Both the position numbers and the translations under genes were made by a program. A stretch of DNA of 64,000 bases from Diplosphaera chodatii (taxonomy: Eukaryota; Chlorophyta; Trebouxiophyceae; Prasiolales; Stichococcaceae): positions 1,364,001 through 1,428,000 of the forward strand of contig JAALGY010000042.1 of NCBI GenBank assembly GCA_032358165.1, written 5' to 3'. This document shows, piece by piece, positions 22,390 to 35,436 of this stretch (the stretch's first letter is position 1; each line of letters starts with the position of its first letter). The notes under the pieces are model-generated. The model did not search any database and was not told where the DNA came from. It was given only the letters and a program-made list of their open reading frames with translations.

Positions 22390-24880
22390 ATGGCGGACCG
22401 CGCCTTCGAACGCATGTTTGCCGAGGCTTCGGCGCGGGAGGCAGCTGCCGAGGTGCTGCGCCCTGCACCCTTAGCATGTCTCCCCGCGCATCTGACAGCA
22501 TGCCAGCCCATCTGCTGCATCTCTTCACGTGCATGCTGCCCAAGGAGGAGACAGGCTGCATTACACCGCGTCTGCAGCGCATGTCACAGAGCTGCTGAGC
22601 CTGCAAGGTGGTGCAGCGTGGCTGGACACCTGATGCGACACAGCATGGCGTCAATGGCATCGTACTCTTTCAAGCTGACTGCACAGCAGCAGCCCGTGCT
22701 GTGAGGGGTGCAGGTACCACCTGGGCGGGCTCACAGCCTGCTTGGGACTGGCATCAGACGAGTTCGAGAGGCGGCGAAGCAGGGTTGAGGGAGCAGTGTA
22801 TGTGGCGGCAGTGTGTGGAAGGACATTGAAGACGTGCTGAGTCGTCGACTTGTACAGCACAGGCGGAGCGGGAGCGGCGGCGCCCCGACGGCAGGGGGGC
22901 GAAGGAGGACGCCGAGGCGGCGCTGCGGCGGGCGACGGAGGCGATGACGGCGGCAGACGCCATCCAGCGCATCCTGCTCGCCTGGAAGGACCAGGACCTT
23001 TTTAGGTGAATCTGGGATGCGCATGTGCCTGGCTCTCCTTCAGGCAGTCCATGGCAGCCCGTCTGATGCACAAGGGTGCAGTCACAGTGAGCAACGCTCG
23101 AGGGCAGGCAGCTGCCGGTAAGTGCAGGGTGGCGTCGCCTGCACCGCTGAAACCCATGCCCTGCCGCAGCTTTGTTGCCTTGGGTATCCAAAGCCTGGCT
23201 GCCGTTTCATACCCAGATTCAGCAGCCACAACTGCCAGCTTCCTGCGTACTGACACGACAAGCACACCCACCAGGCGGCAGGATGTCCAGCACACACCCA
23301 ATCAAGGCCCGTGTCACCCGCGCAGGCTGCTGCAACTGCCACAGCCGGAGGCGGATGCCCTGGGGCGCCCCGCCTGGAGCGGTACCTCCTCTGATGTGTC
23401 CAAGGCGTACCGGCGGATGTCCGTCCTCGTGCACCCGGACAAGTTTGCGGGCCAGGTGCGGTGCCTCCCGCGCGCAGGCTCCTGCCGTCAGCAGCCTCCG
23501 TCGCAACAGCTCCTGTGGCCACTGACGGTCATTGACGGGCTCATCACGGTGCACCTCCTGCCAAATGTATGGCAAGGCATCTGCAAGTAGTTTATATGCT
23601 CCTGGCGCAGGACGCCAAGCTTCCGGAGGCGCGCAGGGCCTTTGAGGCGCTCAACGAGGCGCACCGGCGGCTGCGGGAACCCGGCACATTGGTGAGTGCA
23701 GAACTCTGCTGGAGGTGCTCTGGCAGAGCTGGTTACCCGGTGCCACCGATCGCCAGGCGCCTGTGCTTGATGTGTCGGGGGCCTGGCGACACGGTTGCTG
23801 CTGTCAGGGCCTCCACTGCTGCTGTGAACTCCCACCCGCTGTACCATAGCCCAAATGAAGGTCGAAGCGCCTACAACTGTGTGATGTTTGTAGCCTCGAC
23901 TGCAGCGGCTGCGCTGCTGTATGCCGCACAAGTGGGCACAGAGCTTGACAGCACTGTGTGCTGTAAAGTATAGGAGCAGGAGCTGGCGAGGCAGGCGGAC
24001 GCGGCACGGGCGCGGCGGCAGAAGCGGGAGGCGGAGGCCAGCCTAGAGGAGCGCCTGGTGCTCAACGCGCAGCAAAAGGAGGCGGCCCGGGAGCTGAAGA
24101 AGCAGGAGGTGGGGGATGTCAGCCCACCACACTTTTGCAGGCGTGGCTGGGTAAGCGTGTTGTGCATGCACGACGCAGCTGGATGCACCATGTCGTGCCT
24201 GGGATGTGTGGCATGGCGGGGCCCCTGCCCGCGCAAGCCGATTAGCGGCCAGCCATTCCTGGAAAGCCCCGCTGCCAAGTGCTGCCTGAGCAAGATGTGT
24301 GGGCACACCTTGAGGCGTATTTAGGGTGAGAATCCTTTGCAGTCGTTGCCTGCATGACCTGCCCTTCCTTAGATGGCGCCTCGGTGGCGTATTGCAGGGC
24401 GAGAGCTTCCAGGCGGAGCTGCAGCGGCAGCAGCAGGCGCGGCTGGAGGTCGCTAGGCGGAAGGCGGAAGCCATAGCCAAGGTCCGCCATATCGGGCATG
24501 CACAAGCGTAGCGCCAACACAAAAGCGAGCCGTCTAGCCTGCTTATAAGCATCCTGGTCAATGGCTCATGGTAACCTGTCTACTCCACCACTGAAAGCGA
24601 CTGGCTGGTAACACTACCAAGGGAGCACCGTACTCAGCTTGCAGTGAACCAGGGTCTGACACTGCACGGCGGACTGCTGCTACAGGCGCGCGCCCGGGAT
24701 GCAGACGGCAACGGGCCGGCAGGGGAGGACGACGGGGGCGGGGAGGGGCCGGCGGAGGAGGAGAGGCGGAAGCGGAAGGACGCGGAGGATGCTGATGGGG
24801 AGGATGAGGCGGCGGCGGCGGCCCGGCGGCGGCAGAACGCTGCCAAGCGCCGGCGCATGAAGCAGCAGCAGCAGATGTGA
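22390..24880 (+). CDS. J-domain protein, DNAJC8-like
   Basis: Hsp70 co-chaperone of the DnaJ superfamily; the layout resembles DNAJC8/SPF31, a spliceosome-associated nuclear protein. Exons: MADRAFERMFAEASAREAAA (22390-22452); ERERRRPDGRG to ILLAWKDQDLFR (22863-23005); LLQLPQPEADALG and VSKAYRRMSVLVHPDKFAG (23326-23454), containing the diagnostic HPD; DAKLPEARRAFEALNEAH (23610-23691); a charged helix, EQELARQADAARARRQKRE (23974-24106), after a TAG acceptor; FQAELQRQQQARLEVARRK (24399-24481); and a basic/acidic tail ending QNAAKRRRMKQQQQM, stop at 24880. LxVHPDK, the short J-domain and the long charged C-terminal helix fit DNAJC8. The C-terminal KRRR could be a nuclear signal. Another class C J-protein is possible. 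Confidence 0.8.
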
Positions 24881-25311
24881 AGTGTTGCAGACAAGGCGGC
24901 TTGTGGGATGGCTGTCTGAATCAAACACAGATTCAGCGTGCGGACTGTCCGGTGGTTTCCCCACCACTGCTTGTGCAGCTTCAGGTGACCCGGGTCGTTG
25001 CGCATTTCTTGTTAGGTTGTCGGCAATGATGAACGTCATCAACCTACCGACAGGCACACTCGCCAGAGACTTTATGCTTCCAGTCTTGTGCTTGCAACTG
25101 TGCGCTGGCAACTGAAGTGCTGCAGCAGCCACATGTCACACACATGCATATTATGCACGCCGAGCACCGATATGAGTCCTGACATGAGTCTACAGAAGCA
25201 TGTTTGCTCCCGTTGCTGGTGGGTTATCTTAGCCCAATGGACAGCATCGGCTTGTTTGTCATACATGAAGCTCCCCATGCAGTCGTCTGCTAAAGCCGGC
25301 CTGATGGGCTT
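24881..25311. other. Intergenic, convergent 3' ends
   Basis: About 430 bases between the J-protein stop and the F-box/LRR stop. No gene, repeat or RNA seen. Confidence 0.5.
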
Positions 25312-28300
25312 TCATTCCATGACGGACGATGGCACTGGTGTGAATCCCTTGCAGCTCAGCACCCTGCCAACCGTGTTGTTTGGGGCCTCGAATGGGACGT
25401 CCACATGTACCCCGCCCCACTCTTTTGACTCGTCGATCGTGTACACCACGCTGATGGGCGGGGCGCCGGGGGCGCGATGTGCTGAAAACAGCTGGTCCAG
25501 ACCCTGCAGCACGGGCCATAGGCACTCGGAGCATGTAGACGCAGTGCCAGCCACGATGATCTACCAATGAGTTGTGACGGGTGCATCGCTTCTGCTACCA
25601 CCCTGTTGTGCAACCTGAGAGCATTGTGACCAGCACATTCAGCACTAGTTGCATGCACCTCGGGCATCGGGTGCCAAAATGCGTCATAGCCTGGCATTGC
25701 TAGCTGCTCCAGAGCAGGCATAGCCGCCACGCTTGCCACTGCACCGTGGCTGCAGCATGGCACAAACTTGCATCTGACACCAAGCGACGGTCGTTCATGT
25801 AAAGTAAACCATGCCAAACGAGCAACATAGCAGAACTGCAGGGACAACAGTGGCAGTACTTTGAAGTTGGCCATGTAGCCCTTGGCTGCCTGCTGGCGCT
25901 GAGATCCAGGAGGCGGCAGGCTGCCAAACTCCTCAGATCCGCTTGTGCAAATGCCACTGCAAAGCAGGTCGGAAGAACAGCAGGTGTGGGGCGCGTCACA
26001 GGCTGTGAGGTGTAGAAAGTCCTATCGTATGTGTCACAACAGGCAACCAGTTTTCTAAAACACATACACCGGGTCACCAACTGGTGCACTCACCGCCATT
26101 GGGCTCGTGCAGCCAGTAGTTGCCGCGCAAGTCCAGCAGCTGTAGTGACGTAAACCCTGTGATATGTTGTGGTAGCGAGCGCAGGCCGCAGTCGACCTAC
26201 ACAGCGGTGGACAGTGGCCATACTGTTGTCGTGTAGAGCGCAGTGCCGTGAAGCACATACGCGGTAGTGCACTCCTGTCAGTACCCAAGCGCAAGTAGTT
26301 GTCTACCACTGCTGTTTGTTGACCAGACCCCTGCCAGGGAGAAGCAGGCTCACCAGGTGAAGACTCTTCAACTGTGGCAAACCACTGGCGGCATCAATGA
26401 GGCAGTCGTATGATGGCAGTTGCGATGACTGGTCCCTCAGGAGGATGGCCACATGGCGCAGGGCATCCAGGCTCCGGACGCAGTCACAGATGTCGACGAT
26501 CTGCGCTTGTGTGACAAGCGGCTGTCCGTGGGATGCTGACTGCCCCTTCCTCAGTGCCAGGACCAGCTTCGTGAGGGATGGCGGCAGTCGCTGTGGTGGC
26601 GGGAACCCATCCAACTGCAAGGCAACATGTATGGCGCTGTATGGTTGCTCATGTCCTAGCATGTATACGGCATGAAGTAGTAGTAGTAGTCCAACACACA
26701 CCAGTTGCACACTGACCACATGGACTGCACAAGGCCAGGGCAGTATATGATACTACGTAGTCACGTCAACCTGCAGGGAGTGCAGGTTGGAGAGAGCTGT
26801 CAACTGGTCGCCAAAGCTGCAAACTCTGCTGTGCCCACTGGTTGGGCACGACAGCGAAAGCATCTTGAGGCCCGTGACTGCTGCTAGGCAGGCCACATGC
26901 GGGGGGTCCTGAAATCGACCGCACACAGACAATGGAGGGATCCTGACACAAATAGGTTGGGTGCAGTGACAACGAGTGGATGTTGCATGGAGTATGGCGA
27001 CGCATGTTGCAATGAAGGCGGTTGACACACAATCCCGTTCTCACCAGTATCTGCACGTTTTGCAGGGCCAGAGTTTCCAGCGCTGTCAAGCCAAACACGC
27101 TGCTCAGGAAAGCGCCTTCAATGCTAACGGTGCTGTAGCATATCCACCTGTCATGTCCGTCATGCTGCAATGCCAATGTCCTGAGGCGGGGGCAGCTGGA
27201 AGCGAATTTCTGCACAAGCCAGCAGCTCTTGGAAGCAAGAATCGCTCGATCACTGCGTGAACGTGAACTCTCGTCCATTATGTCCATTATGAGCAGGTCC
27301 TGCGGTGCACCACATAGGTCCTGGCATGAAGTCGCTGTATGTGGCTTTGCATGCAATGCAAAATGCACAGAATGATGCCTGCATCGTTCTAGTACAGCTG
27401 TGGACGCAACACTCGAGTCATGCAGTGTTTCCGCAACCATTGTAAGCAATTATGTGTATGCACACACCGACCTGCAGCTGTGGCAGCTGCGATATCGCCT
27501 CTCCCATGACCCGAAACTCAATGTGGCGCCAGGTCAAGTGCACGCCGAGGAGCGCCAGCTGCTCCAGGGAGGGGCTGGCGCGCACAACAGCCAGCAGCGT
27601 TTCCCCTGTCAGGTTGGAAGCGGCGGTGCCATCCACTCTCAATGCCTGCAAGTGTTGCAGTTGCAGTTGGGTGGAAGGAAAATAGGAGGAACAGGTGGTA
27701 GCAGATTTGAGCCGTGCGCAAGCCAAGTTTCAGCCCTGCCGAGCGCACATCATGCAGGCCCGATGACCTCAACTGTTGGCCAGCCAGCCCATCAAACTCC
27801 AAATTCCAGCGGCCGCACCTTGAGTGACATGCCAATGGAAGGAGCCAGAGTGGCAACCACCGGCTCCACCTATGCAGCAGAGCCTGTGCTTCAGCCAGGA
27901 CCGTGCACGTTGGTGCTGTACAAGCAGCAGTCCTGTGCAGGATGTGCAGATGAGGTGCAGAGAAGCAAGCGTGTATGGAGATATGTCGTTGTCTGTCTAT
28001 TGTACTGACGTTCATGCCGTTCAGACAGGACCTGTGAAGGACCTCAGTACGCTGATCAAACTGGAGTGCTGGCCATGATGACACCAATCCCTCTCATCTC
28101 AGACACAGGTCTTTTTTGTATGGCAGAGAGGATCGCGCCTGCATCTAGGCATGGGTGCCATTGCAGTGCAGCTGTTGCAGCACTGGTGCATGGCGCTGCA
28201 GCCACTGTCGCAGCGCTCTGGTCGCTGCAGTGGTGCGCCTGACGCAGACAACGTCCGCAGCTTCCTCGGCTGGGCTGCAGTCTCCCCAGTCCACCAGCGC

Positions 28301-28554
28301 AATAGCAGCCCACAGCGGCCCAGGACGTGACAGCTGGTGCCAGGCACTGCACACCGCCATCGAAGCCAGCCTGCATAGCGCAGGATCATGGCATCACATC
28401 TCAGCTGATGCCCTGCTTTGCTGCTGCAATCACTGGACGTGGCAGCAGCTCATGCTAATAAGGAGCTTGCAGTTTGCCTGTCTTGGAGGTGCACAAGGCC
28501 GAGGATGCGCTCCAAGACATCCAAAGGCAAGTCTTTGAACCCCAGCCTGTGCAT
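25312..28554 (-). CDS. F-box and leucine-rich-repeat protein
   Basis: Predicted substrate receptor of an SCF ubiquitin ligase: the F-box would bind Skp1 and the leucine-rich repeats the target; the target is unknown. The start at 28554 gives MHRLGFKDLPLDVLERILG, an F-box whose second half continues across a GC-AG intron (donor after 28478, GCAAAC) into LASMAVCSAWHQLSRPGPLW (from about 28371). Leucine-rich segments follow: HLQALRVDG, SLEQLALLGVHL and ISQLPQLQ (27720-27473); CPRLRTLALQHDG and LTALETLALQNVQIL (27220-27045); VTGLKMLSLSCP and LSNLHSLQVDVTT (26910-26755); LDALRHVAILLRD and LPQLKSLHLVSLLL (26640-26330); LRSLPQHITGFTSLQLLDLR (26197-26093); LRSLAACRLLDLSAS (near 25930). The final exon ends VGRVLSCKGFTPVPSSVME, stop at 25312. 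Exon ends are approximate. Confidence 0.8.
26673..26690. repeat. AGT/GTA trinucleotide run in an F-box/LRR intron or exon edge
   Basis: Six AGT units (GAAGTAGTAGTAGTAGT region) near the 5' side of the LRR exon around 26640. Confidence 0.6.
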
Positions 28555-29435
28555 GGCGAGAGCCCTGCTTCACGGCCGATTGCAAACATGTAAGAGACCT
28601 TGCGAGCATGCCTCACTTTGCAGCTGCTCGAGCATCCTACAGTCTGGCTGGCCATGGCCACTGCAGCGTGTGCTCTACAAGCGAGGCACCCTGCACCTTC
28701 AGGCCTAGCCTGGTACAGCCCCGGGAAAAACGGCGGCCATGCAACATGCATGCTCTGCCTCGCTTGTATCACTTTGGGGAGTTGCACGAGCACCTGTTCT
28801 GTGGTATCCCACCGGCCCGCTGCCTGGCTCGCATCGGCATGCCTGCTGCTGCTGCTGCAGACACACTCAGCAGCAGTGGGACGAGACAATGACGGTTTGA
28901 CAGGATAGCACCGACGACCTGGGATGGAGCCAGTCAATGCAGTCGGTTTGCCTATTTGTCTGCCGCACAGCAGACGGAGATGGCTGTGATTGGCACAGCG
29001 GAAAGTGGCTGGCACTGCACTCACTGGATCTGAGTGAAGCTTATGTCCTAAGCCAACAGCTAAGTATAGAACAGGAGTGATGGTTATGATGTGTTATGAT
29101 ATGCAAGCTTGCAGTGCAGTTGAAAAAGTAGTATTGGTGTCCTGGACTATGCATGCGAGGCCATGCTTGGCACCGTTGACTGCCGCCTGCTGGGGAACAG
29201 CACAGCATGCCAGTGAGGAGCAATCGGATTCCACAACTCAATATCCGCACATTCAGCCGGATCGCAGATTCGCAGTGTCCATGAAGGAAAGAATTGACAG
29301 GCGCTCAAGCGTGCACGCCAATGATGCGAGGATGAATTTGCTGGCTGTAACCATGCCACGCTCAAGAGTATACAACTGCTCGGTCCCTACACGCCAATGT
29401 TGTCTGTAGAAAGGGCAGCAGCGCTCTGCTGCTTA
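28555..29435. other. Intergenic region between F-box/LRR start and SppA stop
   Basis: About 880 bases on the minus strand between two genes of the same direction. No supported coding exon or repeat; it should hold the SppA 3' end and the F-box/LRR promoter. Confidence 0.5.
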
Positions 29436-32400
29436 TCACAGCAGCTGCCGCAGGATGGCCATGCCATCAGCTGTCGCGCTGGCTGCCGGCTGTAGGCTGG
29501 CTGAGTGCGCGCCGTCCACCTGCAACACATGCCCACATGCATCTCGTGTCAGCTGTCAGCGCGACTGCTCGCACAGAAAGATGTCAGAGACCGAGCACCT
29601 TTGCAAAACAAATGGTTTGGTGTGGGCATGACCAGCAGCCGCATCTAATGTGCACTAGTGACACAATTACAGCTCACAACCCCTCACCTGCAGATCCGGC
29701 ATCAGCGCCAGCGGACGGAGCGGGTCCGAGCTGACCTGGCTGCTGATGCTGCCGCCGCCTCCCAGCCCGCTGCCGTTGCCAGCTGCTGCCGCCAGCAGCA
29801 GCCCTGCCAGGCCGCCGCCGCTGCCGCTGTCCCCTGCAATCGCCTGCGGCTGGACAAGCGCCAGCCATGCCAGCTGCAAACATGCAGCACAGCAGGATCA
29901 GCATGACAGCTGGTTTGTAGGGTTTCGTTGTGCATACCGTGTCTGCCTAGCACACCCCTATCAATGGAAGCAGCCAGGAATGAAGCTCGTGCAGCTGCTG
30001 ACATGATGCCGGTGCTGGCACCACGGCCAGACATGTCCAGCTTCCAACCAGCGCAAGCAGCCCCGGCAGCAGCGCACCTGCAGCAGGCCCAGCGCTGAGG
30101 CCGGCCCCGTAGCGGCGGCGGACGCGCCGCCGGTCACCAGCGCCAGCGGCGACACCTGCTGCCGGCTGAGCTCCTGGATGCGCACCCGCTCGCCCTCTGC
30201 AATGCACCCGGAGGATACCTCAGGCTCAGACGAGACTCGACTGGCGACATGTCAATGTGGGGCGATGCCAATGTGAGGTGGTGCCAGTCAGCCTCAACAG
30301 GCCAGCCGTGCAGCACGCCCTTGACGACCACTTGCTGAGGTCCTGTCCCATGCTAGACCCCGTCAACACGACTTACCGCCAATGCCGGCGGCCTGCTTCG
30401 CAATCGCGATGGCCCGCGGTACGCCGCCCAGCGCGTCCACTAAACCCTGCTGCAGCGCGGCGGCGCCCGACCACACGCGCCCCTGCGCCCGGTCCTGCAT
30501 CCTGTCCACCTCCATGCCCCGAGACTCCGCCGCCTACACAGGTGAAACGGTTTGCCGGTCAGACCATCTGAGCTTAATGATGGCCAACTTAATTCAATTG
30601 GCAGACCAGCATCTGCGTCCTCGCACAAAGCTGGCAGCCGGATGCATGACTGCGCAGCGCGTGCAGCAGCTGGCCGGGGCACTCTCAGAGCACAGGCAGG
30701 GCAGCGGCGTGGATGCGCGCCTTATTGCGGAAGGACTCGTAGGCGTACTGCGCCGCGCCCGCAAAGTAGTCTTTCTCCTCGGGCGTGAACGCCTTCTCCT
30801 CCGCCTCCAGCTGCGCCCACCTGCGGAATTGATACAGGTGCGGGAAGTAAGGAGCACTGCCGGAGAATCAGCATCATGTTCTTCTGCAGACGTCCTTGCC
30901 ATTTGGATGCAAACATGACACTTAAATTCACATTGAGACACTCGGCTGTGCTGATCCGGGAGCCACGGGCAAGTGGGTTGCCCACCTGCCGCGGGACAGC
31001 GTGGTCTTGTTGTAGCCGACGCGCTCGTACAGCGACGCCAGGCTGAACTTGCCGCTGATGACGCCGATGCTGCCGGTGATCGTGAGCGCCTCCGCCACGA
31101 TCTTGCTGCACGCCATCGCCATGTAGTAGCCTGCAGGGATGTAGAAGCACGGAGTGGTGCGATTTTATGATGGAGGCAGACAGATCAATAAGCCCTTGGG
31201 CAGGAAGAGCGCATGCACTAAAAAAAACCTCTGCTTACCGCCGGAGGCCGCCACGTCGCCCATGGAGGCGACCACGGGCTTGAAGCGCGCCGTGCGCTGG
31301 ATCTGCCGCCACATCAGGTCGCTGGCAAGGGCGTCGCCGCCGGGGCTGTCCACCCGCAGCACTACCGCCACCACACCCTGCAGCACCACAATCCTCTAGT
31401 TACCCACCTTGTCGGACACAGGCACTGTGCCCATCCTGTCCTTGCCAGCCCCCCTTGTGCTTGCCAGGAGTGATCAGAGGCACTGTCAGTGCCGCCACTG
31501 TGCCATCCTGTGGCCAGACGGGGGCCCTGAAGACGCCGCAGAGCAATCTGCGCCACAGTTCAGACCCTCCCATCTCAGCTGACTGACAGCTCGGAACTGG
31601 TGGTACCTTGTCCTTCTCGACGGCCTGCATCTGCCTGATGACTGCGTCCGCCTTGATCTGGCCGCCGCTGCCGCCGCCGCCGCCGCCCACAATTGCACCG
31701 CCGGCGCGGATGACAGCAATGCGCTTCTTGCCCCTGTTGATGCCGAAGGCGCTGGGCGACACACTCGCATACTTCTTCCTGCAGACAGACAACCAGTTCG
31801 ATGTGCTCAGCTTGGCGCTATCAGGCCTCAAAACAGGGTGCATATGCAACCCTTCATTGCACACCCATCTGCACCGAGCATGCAGGGTGCTCAGAAGCAG
31901 CATGTACCGCTGCTGCTATGATGCCACAACGTCTGCAGGTTGCAAGCTATGGACCCAACTAGATGCACATGAGATGGGACACAATGCAAGCAGGATGCAG
32001 GGAGGCGCACAGTGAGACGGCCTTGGGGCGCCCCTTCCACAGGCCCGTCTTCTCATCCTTCTTGGAGCCCGTGCGCTCCTGCAGCAGATGACAAACGAGT
32101 GGATCAGGAGGGTTGACAGACCACATCATTGTAATACCCTATCTGACATGACTTCTCGGCCTGCCTGCAGTGCATCAGATGCATGGGTGCTGTTTCCAGT
32201 GAACAGCCTCACAAGGCGCAGCTGCCGCCCAGTGCAGGGTCAATATTGTGCAGTCACCTGCAGCAGGTCTAGGACCTCGTCCTCATACTTGAGGGCGTCC
32301 ACCCAGCCGCCCTCCAGATACTTCGACTGGTCGTAAAATGCCGCATCCAGCATCTCCGCCACCTGCGCCGCTCATAATGATGTCTCAGTGTTAGCGCCTC

Positions 32401-34509
32401 ACACTGCTGTGACCCTCGAGCAGGCCAGTGGGTCCAGCTGACAAGTGACAAGACAATCAGCACCGCAGTCGGTGCGCGCCCAAAATCCACGTGATTCGTG
32501 CCACGCCGCCACATTGATGTCGGCCATGCCAGCATTGTGATTGTGTTTGCAACATGCGAGGCGGTGCATGTGCAGCCCTGAGTCGTCGCACCTCCTGCTC
32601 GGACTTGCCCCGCGCCGAGGCGACGACCTGGGTGAAGCCGGCGTAGATGTCGTCCAGCAGCGCGGACAGCTGCTCGGCCTGCGCCTCCGACATGTCCCGC
32701 CGCAGCAGCTGGTCGCCCGCCGACTTGTACTTGCCTGCAGCAGCAGCAAGCATGCACCTTGGAGTGGTGGGGAAAAAAAACGGGGATCGACCTGCCATGC
32801 TGCTGTATTGCGCATGGCGCGTGGCGGGATGCTTTGTGCAGGATGCAGCAGGTCAAGCAAGAGGGGCTGCTCGATGCACCACACTGTGCAATGTGACAGC
32901 TGCAGCCAGAGAAGGCACAATGTGCAGTCGCGCAGAGTGACTACCTATCCGCACAAGCTCGGGCTCCACGCCAACCTTGTCCAGCACGCCGCGCAGGAAG
33001 GTCCCTGCACAGGCACAAGCGGGTTGGCTGATCAGTCCCAAGGCGACTCAAGCATGCATCTGCTCCGTGCATCTAGCAGACAACTCGGCCGAAAGCAAGC
33101 CACGGACCTGCGACCTTGAAGCCGCGCAGGCTGAAGCCGGCGGTGGGCGGCACAAACACCTCCTTGCATGCTGACGCCAGGTAGTACTCTTTCTCGCCAC
33201 CCTGCAGCGAAGTGCAACACATGGTGGCCCCGCAGTACAACCTCCCCTCAGCGCAGCCCGCGCACCACGTTGCCTTGGCACCCACGCCCTGCAGACCTCA
33301 ACGCCCTCGTGCCACACTGCTTTGCCGCCAGACAGGCACTTTGGCGGGCAGCGAAGTCACCTGGCTCATCCAGGCGACGGTCCACTTGCCGCTGGCGGCG
33401 AAGGCCTCCATGTGGCGGCGCAGCTCCGCCAGCTTCGCCCACCCTGCCTGCAGCGGCGCCAGCTGCAGAGGCACAGTCCTCGGCATTGGCAGCGGGTCTC
33501 GGTGACTGGAGCGCGACATCCCGTTTGAAGTACGGGCGGCACGCATCATGCACTGTGCATGTCTATCATCGGAATTTGTGTCACGACATGAGACCTGTCT
33601 GGAGCAATTGGAGGGTTACTGCTAGGGTACCTTGAAGTAGATGCCGTCCACGCGCGGGTCCAGCGCGGCCTTGTGCAGCGCCTCGCAGATGGTGGGGATG
33701 TTGGCGGGGGAGGCGAAGCGCCCGCCCCGCTGCTCGTTGATCTGCACCGGCACCGCAGCCGGTCGCGTCAGCACTGTGACCGAACAAAGTCACAAAGCAC
33801 GTGTGCTGGCAGCCAGCAGTGCGGCGTGCTTGGCAGGCATGACGCCCCACCAGCATACTGATGTGCAGATTAAGGTTGCTCATCACAAACATGCAAGTCT
33901 GACACTGACCAGCGCTTCTATGGCGTCACAATCCATTGGGTTCACCTCGCCGCCCAGTTCGATGACCAGGGTGCTGCCCTTTTTGAACTTGCGCCAGGGC
34001 AGCGCGCGCAGCAGCGACAGGCTCGTCATGAACTTTCGAGCACCTGCACCACGTACGGTCCACAGTATTGAGCAGGATGTAGCCCGTGCATTTGCACGGA
34101 AATCTTTGTTGGGATGTTCAGCAGTCTGCATTGAAAATCTATTGTTCGACTACACTCACCGCTAGGAGCATCCCACTTTAAGTGTCCAACAGGCAGCTCG
34201 GCTGACTCTGCATCCGTGGCAACAGCAGCCGGGGCGCCGTTGCTGCTGGCGTCCACTGCTGCGATGCTCTCCCCGGTCTGGCTCTCCTCTGGCCTGATGC
34301 AGCAGAATGCCATGTCCGAATGTGCCAAAATTCAACAGTCGTGTAGGTCATGTCATGACTGGACAGCGTGATGTTGTGACGTCCGACCATCAAACTATGC
34401 TGCCGGTGCATGCACATATAGTGTCGCACTGTGCTGGCGCTGGTGTGTCAGGGGACTCTGGCGTCGTCTCCGCCTCTGCTCGGCAGATGTGGCGGTGGCG
34501 GCGTGGCAT
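29436..34509 (-). CDS. sppA: Signal peptide peptidase SppA (protease IV), plastid type
   Basis: Serine protease with a Ser-Lys dyad; plant SPPA is a light-inducible thylakoid protease. Blocks in order: probable leader MPRRHRHICRAEAETTPESP from 34509; ELPVGHLKWDAPSG (34190s); LLRALPWRKFKKGSTLVIEL (34010s); FASPANIPTICEALHKAALD (33710s); WAKLAELRRHMEAFAASGKW (33440s); EKEYYLASACKEVFVPP (33190s); LRGVLDKVGVEPELVRIG (33000s); KYKSAGDQLLRRDMS (32735 on), with the catalytic Lys of YKSA; EMLDAAFYDQSKYLEGGWVD (32360s); GINRGKKRIAVIRAGGAIVG (31740s); VVAVVLRVDSPGGDALASDL (31380s); VVASMGDVAASGG (31280s); LTITGSIGVISGKFSLASLY (about 31085-31030), with the catalytic Ser of TGSIG. It ends DGMAILRQLL with TGA at 29436. 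Both tandem SppA domains are present. The first exon is uncertain; 34328 is an alternative start. Confidence 0.92.
31421..31515. repeat. Imperfect local duplication in an SppA intron
   Basis: A block of about 21 bases (GGCACTGTGCCCATCCTGTC at 31421) recurs as GCCACTGTGCCATCCTGTGG at about 31494, 73 bases on. It does not copy exon sequence. Confidence 0.55.
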
Positions 34510-35436
34510 GACGCTCCCGCATGCTCCTCTCGCATGCAGCTGCCGTAGTCCTACATCACGAGTTGCTCACGTGGAAGACCTTTACACGAGCACACTTCTT
34601 TATAGCACTATGAGTGGATGCATAAGCAGCGTGGCCACTGCTGCTTAACGGCCAGATGCATATGCATTCACTTGCGTACACAAATGATGTGTACCTCGCA
34701 ACGGTGCATCTGCCACGACGCCGCTGCGTTTATGCAGCAGAATGCTTTGGCACCGCATGCCGGTGGCTGCATGGAGCTGCATCCTGAAAGGTCAATGCAA
34801 TGACAAGCGCGCAACTGCTTCTGGTGCTATGTAGTGAAATGCAGAACCGGGGTGATAACAGCGGGATTGGAGACAGCAAGCAGGTCTGTGTTGCTGTCCA
34901 ACGTCAATGTAATGATGCTGTCCAAATGCAATAGCCTATGGACCACCAGCTTTGACAGCTTGACAGTTGCCGTTGATTTACGGTTCAAAGGTTACAGCGA
35001 TACAACTAGTACAAAAATTTGGTGGTAGCAAGGCAGACACTGAGACACAAGTTTGTGAGCACTGAGGCATTCCTCCCAGCTGCTGTGGCCACGTCGATGC
35101 CAGCGTGGCGCTCCAGGTGGCGCAGATCTTCCCGGCAAGCATGGCCTTCACAACCAGAGAACAAGGCAACCTATTTGGAGTCCTGATGCTGTTATGACAC
35201 ACATCTGCGCATTTTGAGGACTACAGAATAGGGCCCCCCGATTTGTGACGGCACCCAAGCAAATCGTGCCCTGCTGCTGTGGCATGTCATATTGCGCTGC
35301 ATGCCCTATGTCCCATCGAATGACCTGCAGACGATGGATTCTGCCGATGTCAGTGCTGGCTGAATCTTGAAGCTGACGGCAGGCCAGCTATCAACTCAGT
35401 GCCGGCAAAGTCCTGCACCAACCAATCAAGGTTAGA
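34510..35436. other. Intergenic, divergent promoter region (SppA / F-box WD-like)
   Basis: About 930 bases with no supported gene. Base composition is more balanced than in exons. No motif could be assigned. Confidence 0.5.
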